This document shows, one piece after another, positions 1-7,779 of a stretch of DNA of 64,000 bases. Numbering within the stretch: position 1 is the stretch's first letter; each line of letters opens with the position of its first letter. The stretch is from Bacillus infantis NRRL B-14911 (lineage in GTDB: Bacteria; Bacillota; Bacilli; Bacillales; Cytobacillaceae). The translations under genes were made by a program, and so were the position numbers. The DNA lies in NCBI RefSeq assembly GCF_000473245.1, contig NC_022524.1, forward strand, positions 768,501-832,500, in the 5' to 3' direction. The notes beneath the pieces were generated by a model. It saw only the letters and a list, made by a program, of their open reading frames with translations, did no database searches and had not been told where the DNA came from.

Positions 1-323
1 TGGCCAATCACTTTTCTGAAGTCATCAATATCCAGCACATCAAGCCGGCAGGTGCCACACCAGTCATCATACGGATTGTATCGGGCAGTGGAAATTATAT
101 CTCCAATAATCATGTAGTTGCCACAGGAGTAGATGCCAAGTCAAGTGATTCCTGTTTCTCTGCACAAGTAGAAGCCCTGCTGACAACCGAAGCATCAGAG
201 CCGCTTACCGTAACAACCGTACTGGTAGAAAAAGAGTCGTCTCAAAATACTATCCTTGATTCGGGAAGAGAAGGGCAGGTTGTTCTCGATAAGAATGTCA
301 ATGCGTTTAGAGCGACACCATGA
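1..323 (+). CDS. C-terminal part of an unrecognised protein, cut by the window edge
   Basis: An uninterrupted reading frame runs from the left edge (first full codon at base 3) to a TGA at 321-323, giving about 106 residues that end in AFRATP. I do not recognise the family. The composition (alternating hydrophobic stretches, many Val/Thr/Ser) suits a soluble beta-rich domain, and no membrane segment is visible. The TGA stop overlaps the first bases of the downstream repeat cluster (TGAGCC), a pattern seen at several other genes in this window. Start and most of the protein are outside the window. Confidence 0.6.
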   Translation, partial: ANHFSEVINIQHIKPAGATPVIIRIVSGSGNYISNNHVVATGVDAKSSDSCFSAQVEALLTTEASEPLTVTTVLVEKESSQNTILDSGREGQVVLDKNVNAFRATP

Positions 324-500
324 GCCAGGGGGACAGACCCCTTGGCTTTTTTTGAGAATGGGCCATGGGGACAGACCCCTTGGCTTTTTTTGAAAATGGG
401 CCAGGGGAACAGACCCCTTGGCTTTTTTTGAAAATGGGCCAGGGGAACAGACCCCTCGGCTCTTTTTAAGAATGGGCCAGTGGACCTGACCCCCTGGCTC
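322..500 (+). repeat. REP-like cluster C1, five palindromic units, left flank of transposase
   Basis: Five 27-bp imperfect palindromes follow each other at about 38-bp spacing, separated by T-rich linkers of the form TTTTTTGARAATG. The first four have the loop form ACAGACC and the last has the inverted loop form ACCTGACC. The cluster starts on the TGA of the upstream gene and ends about 100 bp before the transposase start. Confidence 0.9.
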
Positions 501-547
501 AAAAATGCAGGGAGTTTTCATCTCCTGGTCGAATAGGTATTATGAAA

Positions 548-585
548 GCCAGGGACTGCATGGCTGGATGGCTGGTCCCTGCAGC
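548..585 (+). other. Hairpin between cluster C1 and the transposase gene
   Basis: AGCCAGGGAC at 548-557 can pair imperfectly with GTCCCTGCAGCT at 574-585 across a loop containing ATGGCTGG repeats. It resembles a diverged or enlarged repeat unit and lies just ahead of the transposase ribosome-binding site (GGAGGTG, 594-600). It may be an end-type structure recognised by the transposase or an RNA hairpin affecting its translation; both are inference. Confidence 0.45.
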
Positions 586-604
586 TAAAGAATGGAGGTG
601 CCAA

Positions 605-1366
605 ATGCCTAGACAGGCAAGGAAGAAGAGTATGACCGGAATATATCACGTCATGTTAAGGGGGATCAATAAGCAGACGATTTTTGAAGATGATGAAGAC
701 AGGAGGCGATTCATTTATACGGTATTGAAGTATAAGAAGAAATATGATTTCGATCTTTTTGCTTACTGCCTTATGGATAACCACGTTCACCTGCTGCTGA
801 AAGAAAAAGAAATAACTTTATCAGATATAATCAAAAACCTCAGCTCTAGCTATGTTTATTGGTATAACACTAAATATGATCGCAGCGGCCATCTGTTTCA
901 AGGCCGGTTCCGAAGTGAAAATGTTGAAACCACACCTTATTTCCTCAAAGTAATCCGCTATATACACCAAAACCCTCTGAAAGCTGGTCTGGCCAGGACT
1001 GCATTCTCCAGTAAATGGACCAGTATCAATGAATATACATCTCCATCAAGCGCATTAAACACCGCGGCTGCCCTTAAATTATTCTCCCAAAACAAAGACG
1101 AATCCATAACCTTATTCAAAGAATATATGAATGCACTAAACCAGGATGAATGCCTGGAGGATAACCCGCGTTCACGCAAAACAGATGAACAACTGATCAG
1201 CTATATACGAGAAATCGGAATTCATCATACCAGTATGCTGCAGCAAATGAATAAACCTCAGCGAAATACGATCTTAAGAGAATTAAGAAAACTAGAAGGA
1301 GTCTCGGACCGGCAATTATCGAGAGTTACGGGGGTATCGAGAAGCATTATTCAGAGATTAGGTTGA
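605..1366 (+). CDS. REP-associated tyrosine transposase (RAYT, Y1/HUH superfamily) with C-terminal helix-turn-helix
   Basis: A single-strand DNA endonuclease/transposase of the IS200/IS605-like Y1 superfamily, 253 residues. The HUH metal-binding motif is DNHVHLLL (His60 and His62), and the catalytic Tyr is most likely Tyr119 in RYIHQNP. GHLFQGRF (about 95-102) is also typical of REP-associated transposases. Residues from about 190 to the end form an extra helical, helix-turn-helix-like domain (SDRQLSRVTGVSRSIIQRL). The start at 605 follows GGAGGTG with good spacing; an upstream in-frame ATG at 542 lies in a hairpin and lacks a site. Palindromic repeat clusters flank the gene on both sides and its TGA overlaps the right one. 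In gamma-proteobacteria such proteins bind and mobilise REP hairpins, so it is inferred to be the agent spreading the repeats here. Confidence 0.92.
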   Translation: MPRQARKKSMTGIYHVMLRGINKQTIFEDDEDRRRFIYTVLKYKKKYDFDLFAYCLMDNHVHLLLKEKEITLSDIIKNLSSSYVYWYNTKYDRSGHLFQGRFRSENVETTPYFLKVIRYIHQNPLKAGLARTAFSSKWTSINEYTSPSSALNTAAALKLFSQNKDESITLFKEYMNALNQDECLEDNPRSRKTDEQLISYIREIGIHHTSMLQQMNKPQRNTILRELRKLEGVSDRQLSRVTGVSRSIIQRLG

Positions 1367-1475
1367 GCCGCAGGGACAGGTCCCGTGGCTCATTTGGAAA
1401 AGTGGGCCAAGGGACCTGACCCCTTGGCCCAACCCCTTGGCTCAAAACGAGCCAGAGGGCCTGACCCCCTGGGCC
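1365..1475 (+). repeat. REP-like cluster C2, right flank of transposase
   Basis: Units at 1365-1391, 1404-1430 and 1449-1475, with a half-unit (AACCCCTTGGCTC) at 1431-1443. The first unit overlaps the transposase TGA (1364-1366). The last linker is AAAACG rather than the usual T-rich form, as also seen at 34001-34104. The first unit varies in the stem (GAGCCGCAGGG with CCCGTGGCTC). Confidence 0.88.
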
Positions 1476-1501
1476 ACACACCCTACCCGCCAAATTCCCC
1501 T

Positions 1502-1561
1502 TTGATTTTTCCCAATCCTTGTCATATAATAAAAACTAACTAAGGATGATAATCATTATCA
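1502..1561 (+). promoter_or_regulatory. Fur-controlled promoter of the siderophore importer operon
   Basis: TTGATT (1502-1507) and TATAAT (1525-1530) are 17 bp apart, a good SigA-type promoter. TGATAATCATTATCA at 1547-1561 is a perfect 7-1-7 Fur box just downstream of the expected transcription start, so iron-loaded Fur should repress the permease/ATPase genes. Confidence 0.88.
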
Positions 1562-1606
1562 ACTGAAATGACTGTTTATAGAGACAGAGAATTAAGAGGA
1601 TTAGCT

Positions 1607-2563
1607 ATGAAACTATGGGTTTTGGCAATTGCAGCTTTTGTGTTGTCTGGTGTGTCGCTTTTTATTGGGGCGATTGATATTGGGATAGGTGATTTGCTTG
1701 ATTGGGAGTCGGATGAGGCGCAGATTTTCCTGATCAGCCGGGTGCCGCGTTTGATGGCGATTATTTTGGCTGGGGCGGGGATGAGTATTGCCGGTTTGAT
1801 TATGCAGTCTTTGAGCCGGAATAAATTTGTGTCGCCGACGACGGCCGGTACGCTGGATGCAGCGAAGCTGGGGATTTTGATTTCGATGCTGTTTTTTACG
1901 AATGTGACGTATACGCAGCAGGTGCTGTTCAGCTTTGCGTTTGCTTTGGCGGGGACATTTGTTTTCATGCAGATTCTCGACCGGGTGAAGTTCAAGGATG
2001 TTATTTTTGTGCCGCTGATCGGGATTATGTATGGAAATATTTTATCCTCGATCACGACGTTTTTTGCTTATGAAGCAGACCTGCTCCAGAATATTTCTTC
2101 CTGGCTGATGGGGAGCTTCACGTTAGTGATTTCCGGCCGGTATGAGCTTTTATACATAAGTGTTCCAGCGGTGATCCTGGCGTATATTTACGCAAATAAA
2201 TTCACAGTGGCAGGCATGGGCGAGGATTTTGCGAAGAATCTGGGCTTGAGCTATAAGGTTGTGCTGAACCTGGGGCTGATCCTGGTTGCCATCATTTCCA
2301 CAACTGTCGTGCTGACAGTCGGTGTCATTCCGTTCCTTGGGCTGATTGTGCCGAATATCGTTTCGCTTTATCTGGGCGATAATTTGCGCAAATCCATTCC
2401 GCATACCGCTTTATTGGGGATTGTGTTCCTGCTCATTTGCGATATTATCGGGCGGATTGTGATCCATCCATACGAGATTCCGGTCAATGTAACAGTGGCA
2501 GTCATCGGCAGTGCGATCTTCTTAATTATGCTGTTTAGGGGGAGAGCATATGCGAAAAAATAG
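1607..2563 (+). CDS. yclN: Iron-siderophore ABC transporter permease (YclN-type)
   Basis: A FecCD/BtuC-family inner-membrane permease of 318 residues, all hydrophobic segments with the conserved GVIPFLGLIVPNIV coupling region near residue 245. The order permease-permease-ATPase-binding protein and the sequence of the downstream lipoprotein match the Bacillus subtilis YclNOPQ petrobactin importer. The ATG at 1607 has AAGAGGA 6 bp upstream; an ATG at 1568 has no ribosome-binding site. A Fur-box promoter precedes it and the next gene overlaps by 14 bp, indicating translational coupling. The substrate (petrobactin or another catecholate/mixed siderophore) is inferred from similarity. Confidence 0.9.
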   Translation: MKLWVLAIAAFVLSGVSLFIGAIDIGIGDLLDWESDEAQIFLISRVPRLMAIILAGAGMSIAGLIMQSLSRNKFVSPTTAGTLDAAKLGILISMLFFTNVTYTQQVLFSFAFALAGTFVFMQILDRVKFKDVIFVPLIGIMYGNILSSITTFFAYEADLLQNISSWLMGSFTLVISGRYELLYISVPAVILAYIYANKFTVAGMGEDFAKNLGLSYKVVLNLGLILVAIISTTVVLTVGVIPFLGLIVPNIVSLYLGDNLRKSIPHTALLGIVFLLICDIIGRIVIHPYEIPVNVTVAVIGSAIFLIMLFRGRAYAKK

Positions 2564-3506
2564 TACGAAACTGATATTCCTTGCCGTGCTGGCCATTGTT
2601 AGTATATTATTCTATGCTTTTTACGATATTAAAGGCGGCTTCGACTACGCCTTCCCAAGGCGGATGATGAAAATAGCGGCCATGGTGATAACCGGAACCG
2701 CGATTGCGTATTCGACCGTCGTGTTCCAGACGATCACCCATAACCGCATCCTGACGCCTTCGATGATGGGGCTTGGCTCCATGTATGAAGTGGTGCAGAC
2801 CCTGATCTACTTTTTCGGCGGATCAATGTCTGTCTGGGTGCTCAATAAATATTTGAATTTCGGCACAGCGATTTTTGCGATGGTCCTGTTTGCGCTGCTG
2901 CTCTATCGGTTCTTATTCAGAGCTGACAAATATCCTATATATCTGCTTCTGTTGATCGGGATGATCATCGGGACACTGCTCGGCAGCCTTGTGACTTTCC
3001 TGCAGGTTATCATCGATCCGGTTGAATATTTAAGCCTTCAGAGCCGCTTGTTTGCGACTTTTACCAATGTGAAATCTGATTTATTAATGATTGCAGCCGG
3101 CATTCTGCTTGTGGCGTTCATTTACGGATTCCGCATCATGGGCCAGCTGGATGTGATGTCGCTCGGACGCGACAATGCGATGAATCTTGGCATCAATTAT
3201 GACCGCATGGTGATGAATATCCTCATCCTGTCGTCCGTGCTGATTGCCACTTCGACCGCATTGGTGGGGCCGATTACCTTCTTTGGCCTGATCGTAGCCA
3301 ATCTTTCTTATCAATTTCTGGTTACCTATAAGCATTCAGTGCTGATTTTGGGTGCCAGCCTGATCAGTATCATTGCCCTGGTCGGCGGGCAGTTCCTTGT
3401 GGAACATATTTTTGAACTGCGCACCACATTAAGTGTGATTATCAATTTTGTCGGCGGTATTTACTTCATTTACTTATTATTAAAAGAAAGTAGGTCAGCA
3501 GGATGA
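2550..3506 (+). CDS. yclO: Iron-siderophore ABC transporter permease (YclO-type)
   Basis: Second FecCD-family permease, 318 residues, expected to pair with the upstream permease to form the transmembrane channel. The conserved region GPITFFGLIVANLSYQ is visible near residue 237. The ATG at 2550 is preceded by GGGGGAGAG and lies inside the end of the upstream gene; its stop (TGA, 3504-3506) overlaps the next ATG (ATGA). These overlaps support one polycistronic unit under the Fur promoter at 1502-1561. Confidence 0.9.
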   Translation: MRKNSTKLIFLAVLAIVSILFYAFYDIKGGFDYAFPRRMMKIAAMVITGTAIAYSTVVFQTITHNRILTPSMMGLGSMYEVVQTLIYFFGGSMSVWVLNKYLNFGTAIFAMVLFALLLYRFLFRADKYPIYLLLLIGMIIGTLLGSLVTFLQVIIDPVEYLSLQSRLFATFTNVKSDLLMIAAGILLVAFIYGFRIMGQLDVMSLGRDNAMNLGINYDRMVMNILILSSVLIATSTALVGPITFFGLIVANLSYQFLVTYKHSVLILGASLISIIALVGGQFLVEHIFELRTTLSVIINFVGGIYFIYLLLKESRSAG

Positions 3507-4270
3507 TAGAAATCAAAGGACTCACAAAGCATTTTGGCAAAAAGCCTGTTGTGGAGGATGTGTCGGTCACAATCGAGCCGGGGACGATTACGTCATTCAT
3601 CGGGCCGAACGGTGCCGGGAAATCGACGCTTCTTTCGATGGTAAGCCGTCTATTGGATTCAGATACAGGTGAAGTTCTGCTGGATAAAAATAACATTAAA
3701 AAATGGAAGTCAAATGGATTCGCCAAACGCGTTTCCATTTTGAAGCAGTCCAATTTTATCAATGTCCGTTTGACCGTGCGCGAGCTGGTTTCGTTTGGCC
3801 GCTACCCGTATTCAAAAGGCCGCCTGACAGCAGAGGATGAAAAACTTGTTGAGCAGGCGCTGGAATATATGAATCTGCTGGAAATGCAGGATCAGTTTCT
3901 GGATGAACTGTCAGGCGGGCAGAAGCAGCGTGCGTTCATTGCCATGGTCATTGCGCAGGATACGGATTATATTTTGCTTGATGAGCCGCTCAATAACCTT
4001 GATATGAAGCACTCTGTCCAGATCATGAAAATTTTGCGCAGGCTGGTCGATGAGCTTGGAAAAACGGTTGTCATTGTGCTCCATGATATTAACTTTGCGT
4101 CTGTGTATTCGGACCGCATTGTCGCTTTGAAGAATGGGAAGCTTGTGAAAAACGGGAAGACCCATGAGATTATCAACTCTGATGCATTGCGGGAAATTTA
4201 CGATATGGATATTCCTATTCAGGAGCAGAATGGATGTCGTATCTGTGTTTATTTTAATTCACATGCTTGA
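3503..4270 (+). CDS. yclP: Iron-siderophore ABC transporter ATPase (YclP-type)
   Basis: Cytoplasmic ATP-binding subunit of 255 residues. Walker A GPNGAGKST (about 34-42), signature LSGGQKQRA (about 137-145) and Walker B ILLDEP (about 157-162) are intact, and a switch His is present in LHDIN. It energises import through the two permeases encoded immediately upstream and starts with a 4-bp ATGA overlap. Length matches YclP-like proteins. It is the last gene of the first transcript; the binding protein downstream has its own promoter. Confidence 0.92.
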   Translation: MIEIKGLTKHFGKKPVVEDVSVTIEPGTITSFIGPNGAGKSTLLSMVSRLLDSDTGEVLLDKNNIKKWKSNGFAKRVSILKQSNFINVRLTVRELVSFGRYPYSKGRLTAEDEKLVEQALEYMNLLEMQDQFLDELSGGQKQRAFIAMVIAQDTDYILLDEPLNNLDMKHSVQIMKILRRLVDELGKTVVIVLHDINFASVYSDRIVALKNGKLVKNGKTHEIINSDALREIYDMDIPIQEQNGCRICVYFNSHA

Positions 4271-4289
4271 AAAATTTCTGGGCAGTCTC

Positions 4290-4337
4290 TGCAAAATAGT
4301 CTACTAGAAGGCTGTTTTGCGACGATTGTCTTTTTTT
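4290..4337 (+). terminator. Probable terminator after yclP
   Basis: GCAAAATAG (about 4299-4307) can pair with CTGTTTTGC (about 4312-4321), and a short GAC/GTC hairpin leads into an eight-T run at 4330-4338. It separates the permease/ATPase transcript from the separately promoted binding-protein gene, but part may read through. Confidence 0.55.
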
Positions 4338-4368
4338 TACAAAAAATCAAAATTATTTATAAATCTAG

Positions 4369-4427
4369 TTGACTTTGAGATTTACCGGCTCTATAATGAG
4401 AATTGTTATCAGTGATAATGATTATCA
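4369..4427 (+). promoter_or_regulatory. Promoter with double Fur box for the siderophore-binding lipoprotein
   Basis: TTGACT (4369-4374) and TATAAT (4392-4397) are 17 bp apart. A perfect 7-1-7 Fur box, TGATAATGATTATCA, lies at 4413-4427, and a weaker overlapping box, TGAGAATTGTTATCA, at 4397-4411. Two adjacent boxes suggest tight iron repression and separate control of the binding protein. Confidence 0.88.
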
Positions 4428-4466
4428 TCATCAAATACCAAATACATAGCAAGGGGAGAACGACAG

Positions 4467-5495
4467 ATGAAAAAATGGAAAATCGCGAGTGCACTACTAG
4501 CAGCTTCACTTATGCTTGCAGCATGTGGATCCGATGAGGAAGCCTCAGGGGAAAAAGAAGTTAAGCCTGCAGGTGAGCAAACTTCCGGGGCAGCAGCTGA
4601 GCAAAATGGTGCTTATCCAATGACGGTATCTCCGACGGTGGCTTCTGTTGAAGGGGAAGAGGGCGCTGAACCGTACAGCTTTGAAGATATAACATTTGAA
4701 AAAATGCCGGAGAACATCGTTGTCTTTGATTACGGTTTCCTGGATACATTGGATGCACTCGGCGTTGAAGGAATCACAGGGGTTGCAAAAGACTCTTCCT
4801 TGCCGGATCAGCTTGAAAAATATACTTCTGACGAATATACAAGTGTGGGCAGTTTAAAAGAGCCGCTACTTGAAGATGTTGCCGAGCTTGACCCGGACGT
4901 CATTTTCATCTCAGGACGCCAGTCACCATTCTATGAAGAGCTGAGCGAAATTGCACCGGTCGTATTTGTTGGAACTTCACAGGAAGACTATTGGGGCACA
5001 TTCCAGTCATCTGTTGACCTGGCAGCGAAAATGTTTGGAAAAGAAACTGAAGCAGAAGAATATATGGCGAAGATCGATACAGCTTTAGAGGAAGTCAAAA
5101 CGCTGTCTGGAAACTATGAAACATCTTTAGTGACCATGTATAACGAAGGGAAATTGTCCGGCTTTGCTACAAACTCCCGTTACGGCTACATCTATGATCA
5201 ATATGGCTTCAAGCCGGTAACAGAAGATATCGAAGCTTCATCCCACGGATCAAACTTCGGTTTCGAAGCACTACTGGAATTTGATCCGCAGGTATTATTT
5301 GTAATCGACCGCACAGCAGCCGTTGGCGGCGACTCCAACATCAAAGCCGATATGGAAAATGCCATCATCAAGAAAACAGAAGCCTACAAAAACAAGAAAA
5401 TCGTATACCTCGACGGCCCGCTATGGTACCTGAGCGGCGGCGGACTCCAGTCCGAACTTTCAAAGATCGAAGAAGTATTGGCTGAGTTGAAATAA
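4467..5495 (+). CDS. yclQ: Siderophore-binding lipoprotein of ABC importer (YclQ-type)
   Basis: Extracytoplasmic substrate-binding lipoprotein, 342 residues. A signal peptide ends in a lipobox (LAAC, Cys20), followed by an acidic linker and a periplasmic-binding-protein type III fold. Diagnostic stretches VGSLKEP, LDPDVIFISGRQS, SRYGYIYD and LWYLSGGGLQS match the B. subtilis petrobactin receptor YclQ. It would capture ferric siderophore and deliver it to the upstream permeases. The ATG at 4467 follows AAGGGGAGAA. It has its own Fur-regulated promoter and is followed directly by a seven-unit repeat array that probably ends its transcript. Confidence 0.92.
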   Translation: MKKWKIASALLAASLMLAACGSDEEASGEKEVKPAGEQTSGAAAEQNGAYPMTVSPTVASVEGEEGAEPYSFEDITFEKMPENIVVFDYGFLDTLDALGVEGITGVAKDSSLPDQLEKYTSDEYTSVGSLKEPLLEDVAELDPDVIFISGRQSPFYEELSEIAPVVFVGTSQEDYWGTFQSSVDLAAKMFGKETEAEEYMAKIDTALEEVKTLSGNYETSLVTMYNEGKLSGFATNSRYGYIYDQYGFKPVTEDIEASSHGSNFGFEALLEFDPQVLFVIDRTAAVGGDSNIKADMENAIIKKTEAYKNKKIVYLDGPLWYLSGGGLQSELSKIEEVLAELK

Positions 5496-5499
5496 AAGT

Positions 5500-5754
5500 G
5501 AGCCAAGGGGTCGGTTCCCTTGGCTCTTTTTTGAGACTGGGCCAGGGGGACGGTTCTGTTGGCTCTTTTTGAAACTGGGCCAGGGGGACGGTTCCGTTGG
5601 CTCTTTTTGAGACTGGGCCAGGGGGTCGGTTCTATTGGCTCTTTTTGAAACTGGGCCAGGGGGACGGTTCCGTTGGCTCTTTTGAGACAGGGCCAGGGGG
5701 TCGGTTCTATTGGCTCTTTTTGAGAATGTGCCGCGGGACCTGTCCCTATGGCAC
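5500..5754 (+). repeat. REP-like array C3, seven units of a variant loop subfamily
   Basis: Units start at 5500, 5539, 5577, 5615, 5653, 5690 and 5728, each 27 bp with about 11-bp linkers. Unlike other clusters, the loops are CGGTT-type (GACGGTTC or GTCGGTTC). The last unit reverts to the ACCTGT loop and has GTGCC/GGCAC outer arms, a compensatory base-pair change that keeps the stem intact. Confidence 0.93.
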
Positions 5755-5770
5755 ATAGGGGAGTGATTTT

Positions 5771-6406
5771 ATGAAGAAGATAAATGATTATATTGATTCG
5801 GTATTCTATAAGGAGGATGCACTGCTGGAGGAAGTTCTTTCATCCATCGTGGAAAATGGGATGCGGTCTATCTCTGTCTCACCATCCACAGGAAAGCTGC
5901 TGACGATGCTGGTCTCGATTTCAGGTGCTAAAAATGTACTTGAAATAGGGGCGCTTGGAGGGTACAGCGGAATCTGCCTTGCCAGGGGATTCGGCAGCGA
6001 AGGAAGATTGACTTCACTTGAACTGGTGGAAAGTTATGCAGAACTGGCACATAGGAATCTGGCAAAAGCAGGTTTTGGCGGTCAGGTGTCGTATTTGACT
6101 GGACCAGCTTTGGAGAGCCTGGAACTGCTTGTGGGAGATAATAAGAAATTCGATTTTTTCTTTATTGATGCAGATAAAGAGAATTACGAAAACTATCTGG
6201 AGCATTGCATCCTGCTGGCAGAAAAGGGAGCATTGATTGTTTGTGACAATGTACTAGCAAAAGGTACGGTGGCTGATGAGGATATAGAACCAACACGGCA
6301 TACTGAATTTATGAAAAAGTTCAATCAAGCTGTTGCAGACCACCCGAGATTGGAATCTGTACTGGTGCCGATTGGGGACGGTCTGACGGTATCTAGGGTG
6401 AAGTGA
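5771..6406 (+). CDS. SAM-dependent O-methyltransferase (CCoAOMT/COMT family)
   Basis: A 211-residue class I methyltransferase of the Methyltransf_3 type. The SAM-binding loop VLEIGALGGYSG lies near residue 57, and FDFFFIDADKENY (about 130) and VCDNVLAKG (about 157) are the acidic and metal-binding stretches of cation-dependent O-methyltransferases. The acceptor is unknown. The start at 5771 follows GGGGAGTG. The TGA overlaps the following repeat cluster. It is flanked by repeats on both sides, so it is probably a single-gene unit. Confidence 0.85.
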   Translation: MKKINDYIDSVFYKEDALLEEVLSSIVENGMRSISVSPSTGKLLTMLVSISGAKNVLEIGALGGYSGICLARGFGSEGRLTSLELVESYAELAHRNLAKAGFGGQVSYLTGPALESLELLVGDNKKFDFFFIDADKENYENYLEHCILLAEKGALIVCDNVLAKGTVADEDIEPTRHTEFMKKFNQAVADHPRLESVLVPIGDGLTVSRVK

Positions 6407-6468
6407 GCCGAGGGGACAGGTACCGTGGCTCATTTTGAAACTGGGCCAAGGGGTCTGTCCCTATGGCT
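6405..6468 (+). repeat. REP-like cluster C4, two units
   Basis: GAGCCGAGGGGACAGG starts on the TGA of the methyltransferase gene. The second, inverted-loop unit begins with GGGCCAAGGGG; the linker is ATTTTGAAACT. Confidence 0.9.
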
Positions 6469-6488
6469 TACTAATTGGAGGGATATAA

Positions 6489-6821
6489 ATGTTTGTACAG
6501 ATACGCAAATGGACATTGACAGAAGGAAATGCTGATAAGATTCTCGATAGGTTTCAGAAGAAGCCTGGTGAGGGGCCATCACTGATTGAGCAGCGAGAAG
6601 GATTCATTGGCCGTGAGCTGATGGTGAAGAATGCCCGCCGCGGAGAAGAAGAGGTAGTAATGATCATCCGCTGGGAGTCAGAAGAAGCTTGGAAAGCATG
6701 GGAGAAGAGTCCGGAGCATATTGCGGGGCATAGGAATAAGATTAAAGAGAATGGCGGGAAGCCGCAGAAGCCTGAGTATGTGATAGATATGGAGATTGGT
6801 AATTATACGGTGGTTGAGTGA
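6489..6821 (+). CDS. hmoA: Heme-degrading monooxygenase (HmoA-like, ABM domain)
   Basis: A 110-residue ferredoxin-like-fold monooxygenase. It starts MFVQIRKWTL and carries EEEVVMIIRWESEEAWKAW and SPEHIAGH, close to B. subtilis HmoA (YetG), which degrades heme and releases iron in the cytoplasm. The conserved Trp and His (HIAGH) fit heme binding. The ATG at 6489 follows TTGGAGGG. No Fur box is visible directly upstream; a repeat cluster occupies that space. The iron theme fits the nearby siderophore importer, but this may be coincidental. Confidence 0.82.
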   Translation: MFVQIRKWTLTEGNADKILDRFQKKPGEGPSLIEQREGFIGRELMVKNARRGEEEVVMIIRWESEEAWKAWEKSPEHIAGHRNKIKENGGKPQKPEYVIDMEIGNYTVVE

Positions 6822-6825
6822 AGTT

Positions 6826-6891
6826 GAGCCTAGGGGACAGACCCCTTGGCTCTTTTTTTGAAGTGGGCCAGGGGGTCTGTCCCCTTGGCTC
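6826..6891 (+). repeat. REP-like cluster C5, two units
   Basis: Two units, the first opening with GAGCCTAGGGGACAG and the second with GGGCCAGGGGG, joined by a long T-rich linker. It sits between converging genes; the GGDEF gene on the minus strand ends just beyond it. Confidence 0.9.
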
Positions 6892-7536
6892 CTACAAGGC
6901 TTTCTTTGAATTCTTACTGCCATACATATGGTGGTCCGCAATCTTGATTAATTCAAATAAATTTTTGCTGTCATCTGGATAGAGGGCAGATCCAATAGAA
7001 AGTGTAATAGGCATTTTTACTTCCTTAGATAAATCTTTTATTTTCTCTTCGAGTTTTTGCAGAACGGTTTGCATTTCTGTCTCGTCATTGGATTGTCCGA
7101 TGAGCAGAAATTCGTCACCACCCCAGCGGGCGACGATATCACTTTGTCTTGCTGTTTCAGCAAGTGCTTTGCTGATTTTAGTCAAAATCATATCGCCTGT
7201 AAAATGCCCAAAGGTGTCATTAATCACTTTAAAATTATCACAATCAACTATTACTACGAAAAGTTTATTGTTCATTTTTTCTGTTAGGTTAGATAGTTTT
7301 TTAAAGTTGCTTAAGATATATCTTCGATTGTATGTCCCTGTCAGTTCATCTTTCTCCGAATAAAATCTCACTTTGTCATACTGTTTGCCAGCCCAATAGC
7401 CAAACCAGATTAATAAGGGATATGTATACAAATCCAGAGGCTCTACTTCTCTATCACGGAGATAGTAATAGAGGATATATACGGAGTGAAATAATAACAA
7501 ACTCAAACTTCCGATGATTTTACCAGTATGCTTCAT
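6892..7536 (-). CDS. Membrane-anchored diguanylate cyclase (GGDEF)
   Basis: Predicted to make the second messenger c-di-GMP from two GTP. It has 214 residues with two short N-terminal membrane segments (about 7-25 and 38-50) and a full GGDEF domain from about 60. The active-site motif is RWGGDEF with DCDNFKVINDTFGH upstream, both intact. There is no RxxD inhibitory site ahead of GGDEF. No sensory domain beyond the short membrane region is visible. It is convergent with hmoA across a repeat cluster and appears to be a monocistronic gene. Confidence 0.88.
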   Translation of the reverse strand: MKHTGKIIGSLSLLLFHSVYILYYYLRDREVEPLDLYTYPLLIWFGYWAGKQYDKVRFYSEKDELTGTYNRRYILSNFKKLSNLTEKMNNKLFVVIVDCDNFKVINDTFGHFTGDMILTKISKALAETARQSDIVARWGGDEFLLIGQSNDETEMQTVLQKLEEKIKDLSKEVKMPITLSIGSALYPDDSKNLFELIKIADHHMYGSKNSKKAL

Positions 7537-7680
7537 TATCGCTCACCTTTGTAGTTGAAAAGTTTGTATTTATCATATCATGTGCTCGTAGATATTTGTT
7601 ATTTCGATATAAAGTTTTTACAATTAAAGAAAGTTTTTCCTTTTATAAAATTCTTTATGGTAAAGTGATATTTATAGAAT

Positions 7681-7745
7681 GAGCCAAGGGGACAGGTCCG
7701 TTGGCTCTTTTTGAGACTGGGCCAGGGGGTCTGTCCCGGTGGTTC
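7681..7745 (+). repeat. REP-like cluster C6, two units
   Basis: A two-unit cluster with the standard linker TTTTTGAGACT. The second unit has partly decayed arms (GGTGGTTC). It lies between the divergent GGDEF and membrane-protein genes, so here it is not at a 3' end on the minus side. Confidence 0.88.
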
Positions 7746-7779
7746 AAAACGAGGGCTCCGTCCCATATTGAGGTGCCAA

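Noticed and set aside
195-521. Minus-strand frames coding GDRPPGP-like repeats, here and at 5460-5756, 15059-15391, 17609-18100 and 33981-34200
   Set aside because: They are translations of the palindromic repeats in reverse; they lack start sites and their residues follow only the repeat sequence.
542-604. Longer transposase start at ATG 542
   Set aside because: It lies across a hairpin without a ribosome-binding site, while ATG 605 has GGAGGTG at good spacing and matches the usual protein start.
5500-5754. CRISPR array
   Set aside because: The 38-bp period looks CRISPR-like, but the regular part is the palindrome itself, the 11-bp linkers are too short and too similar to be spacers, and no cas genes are present.
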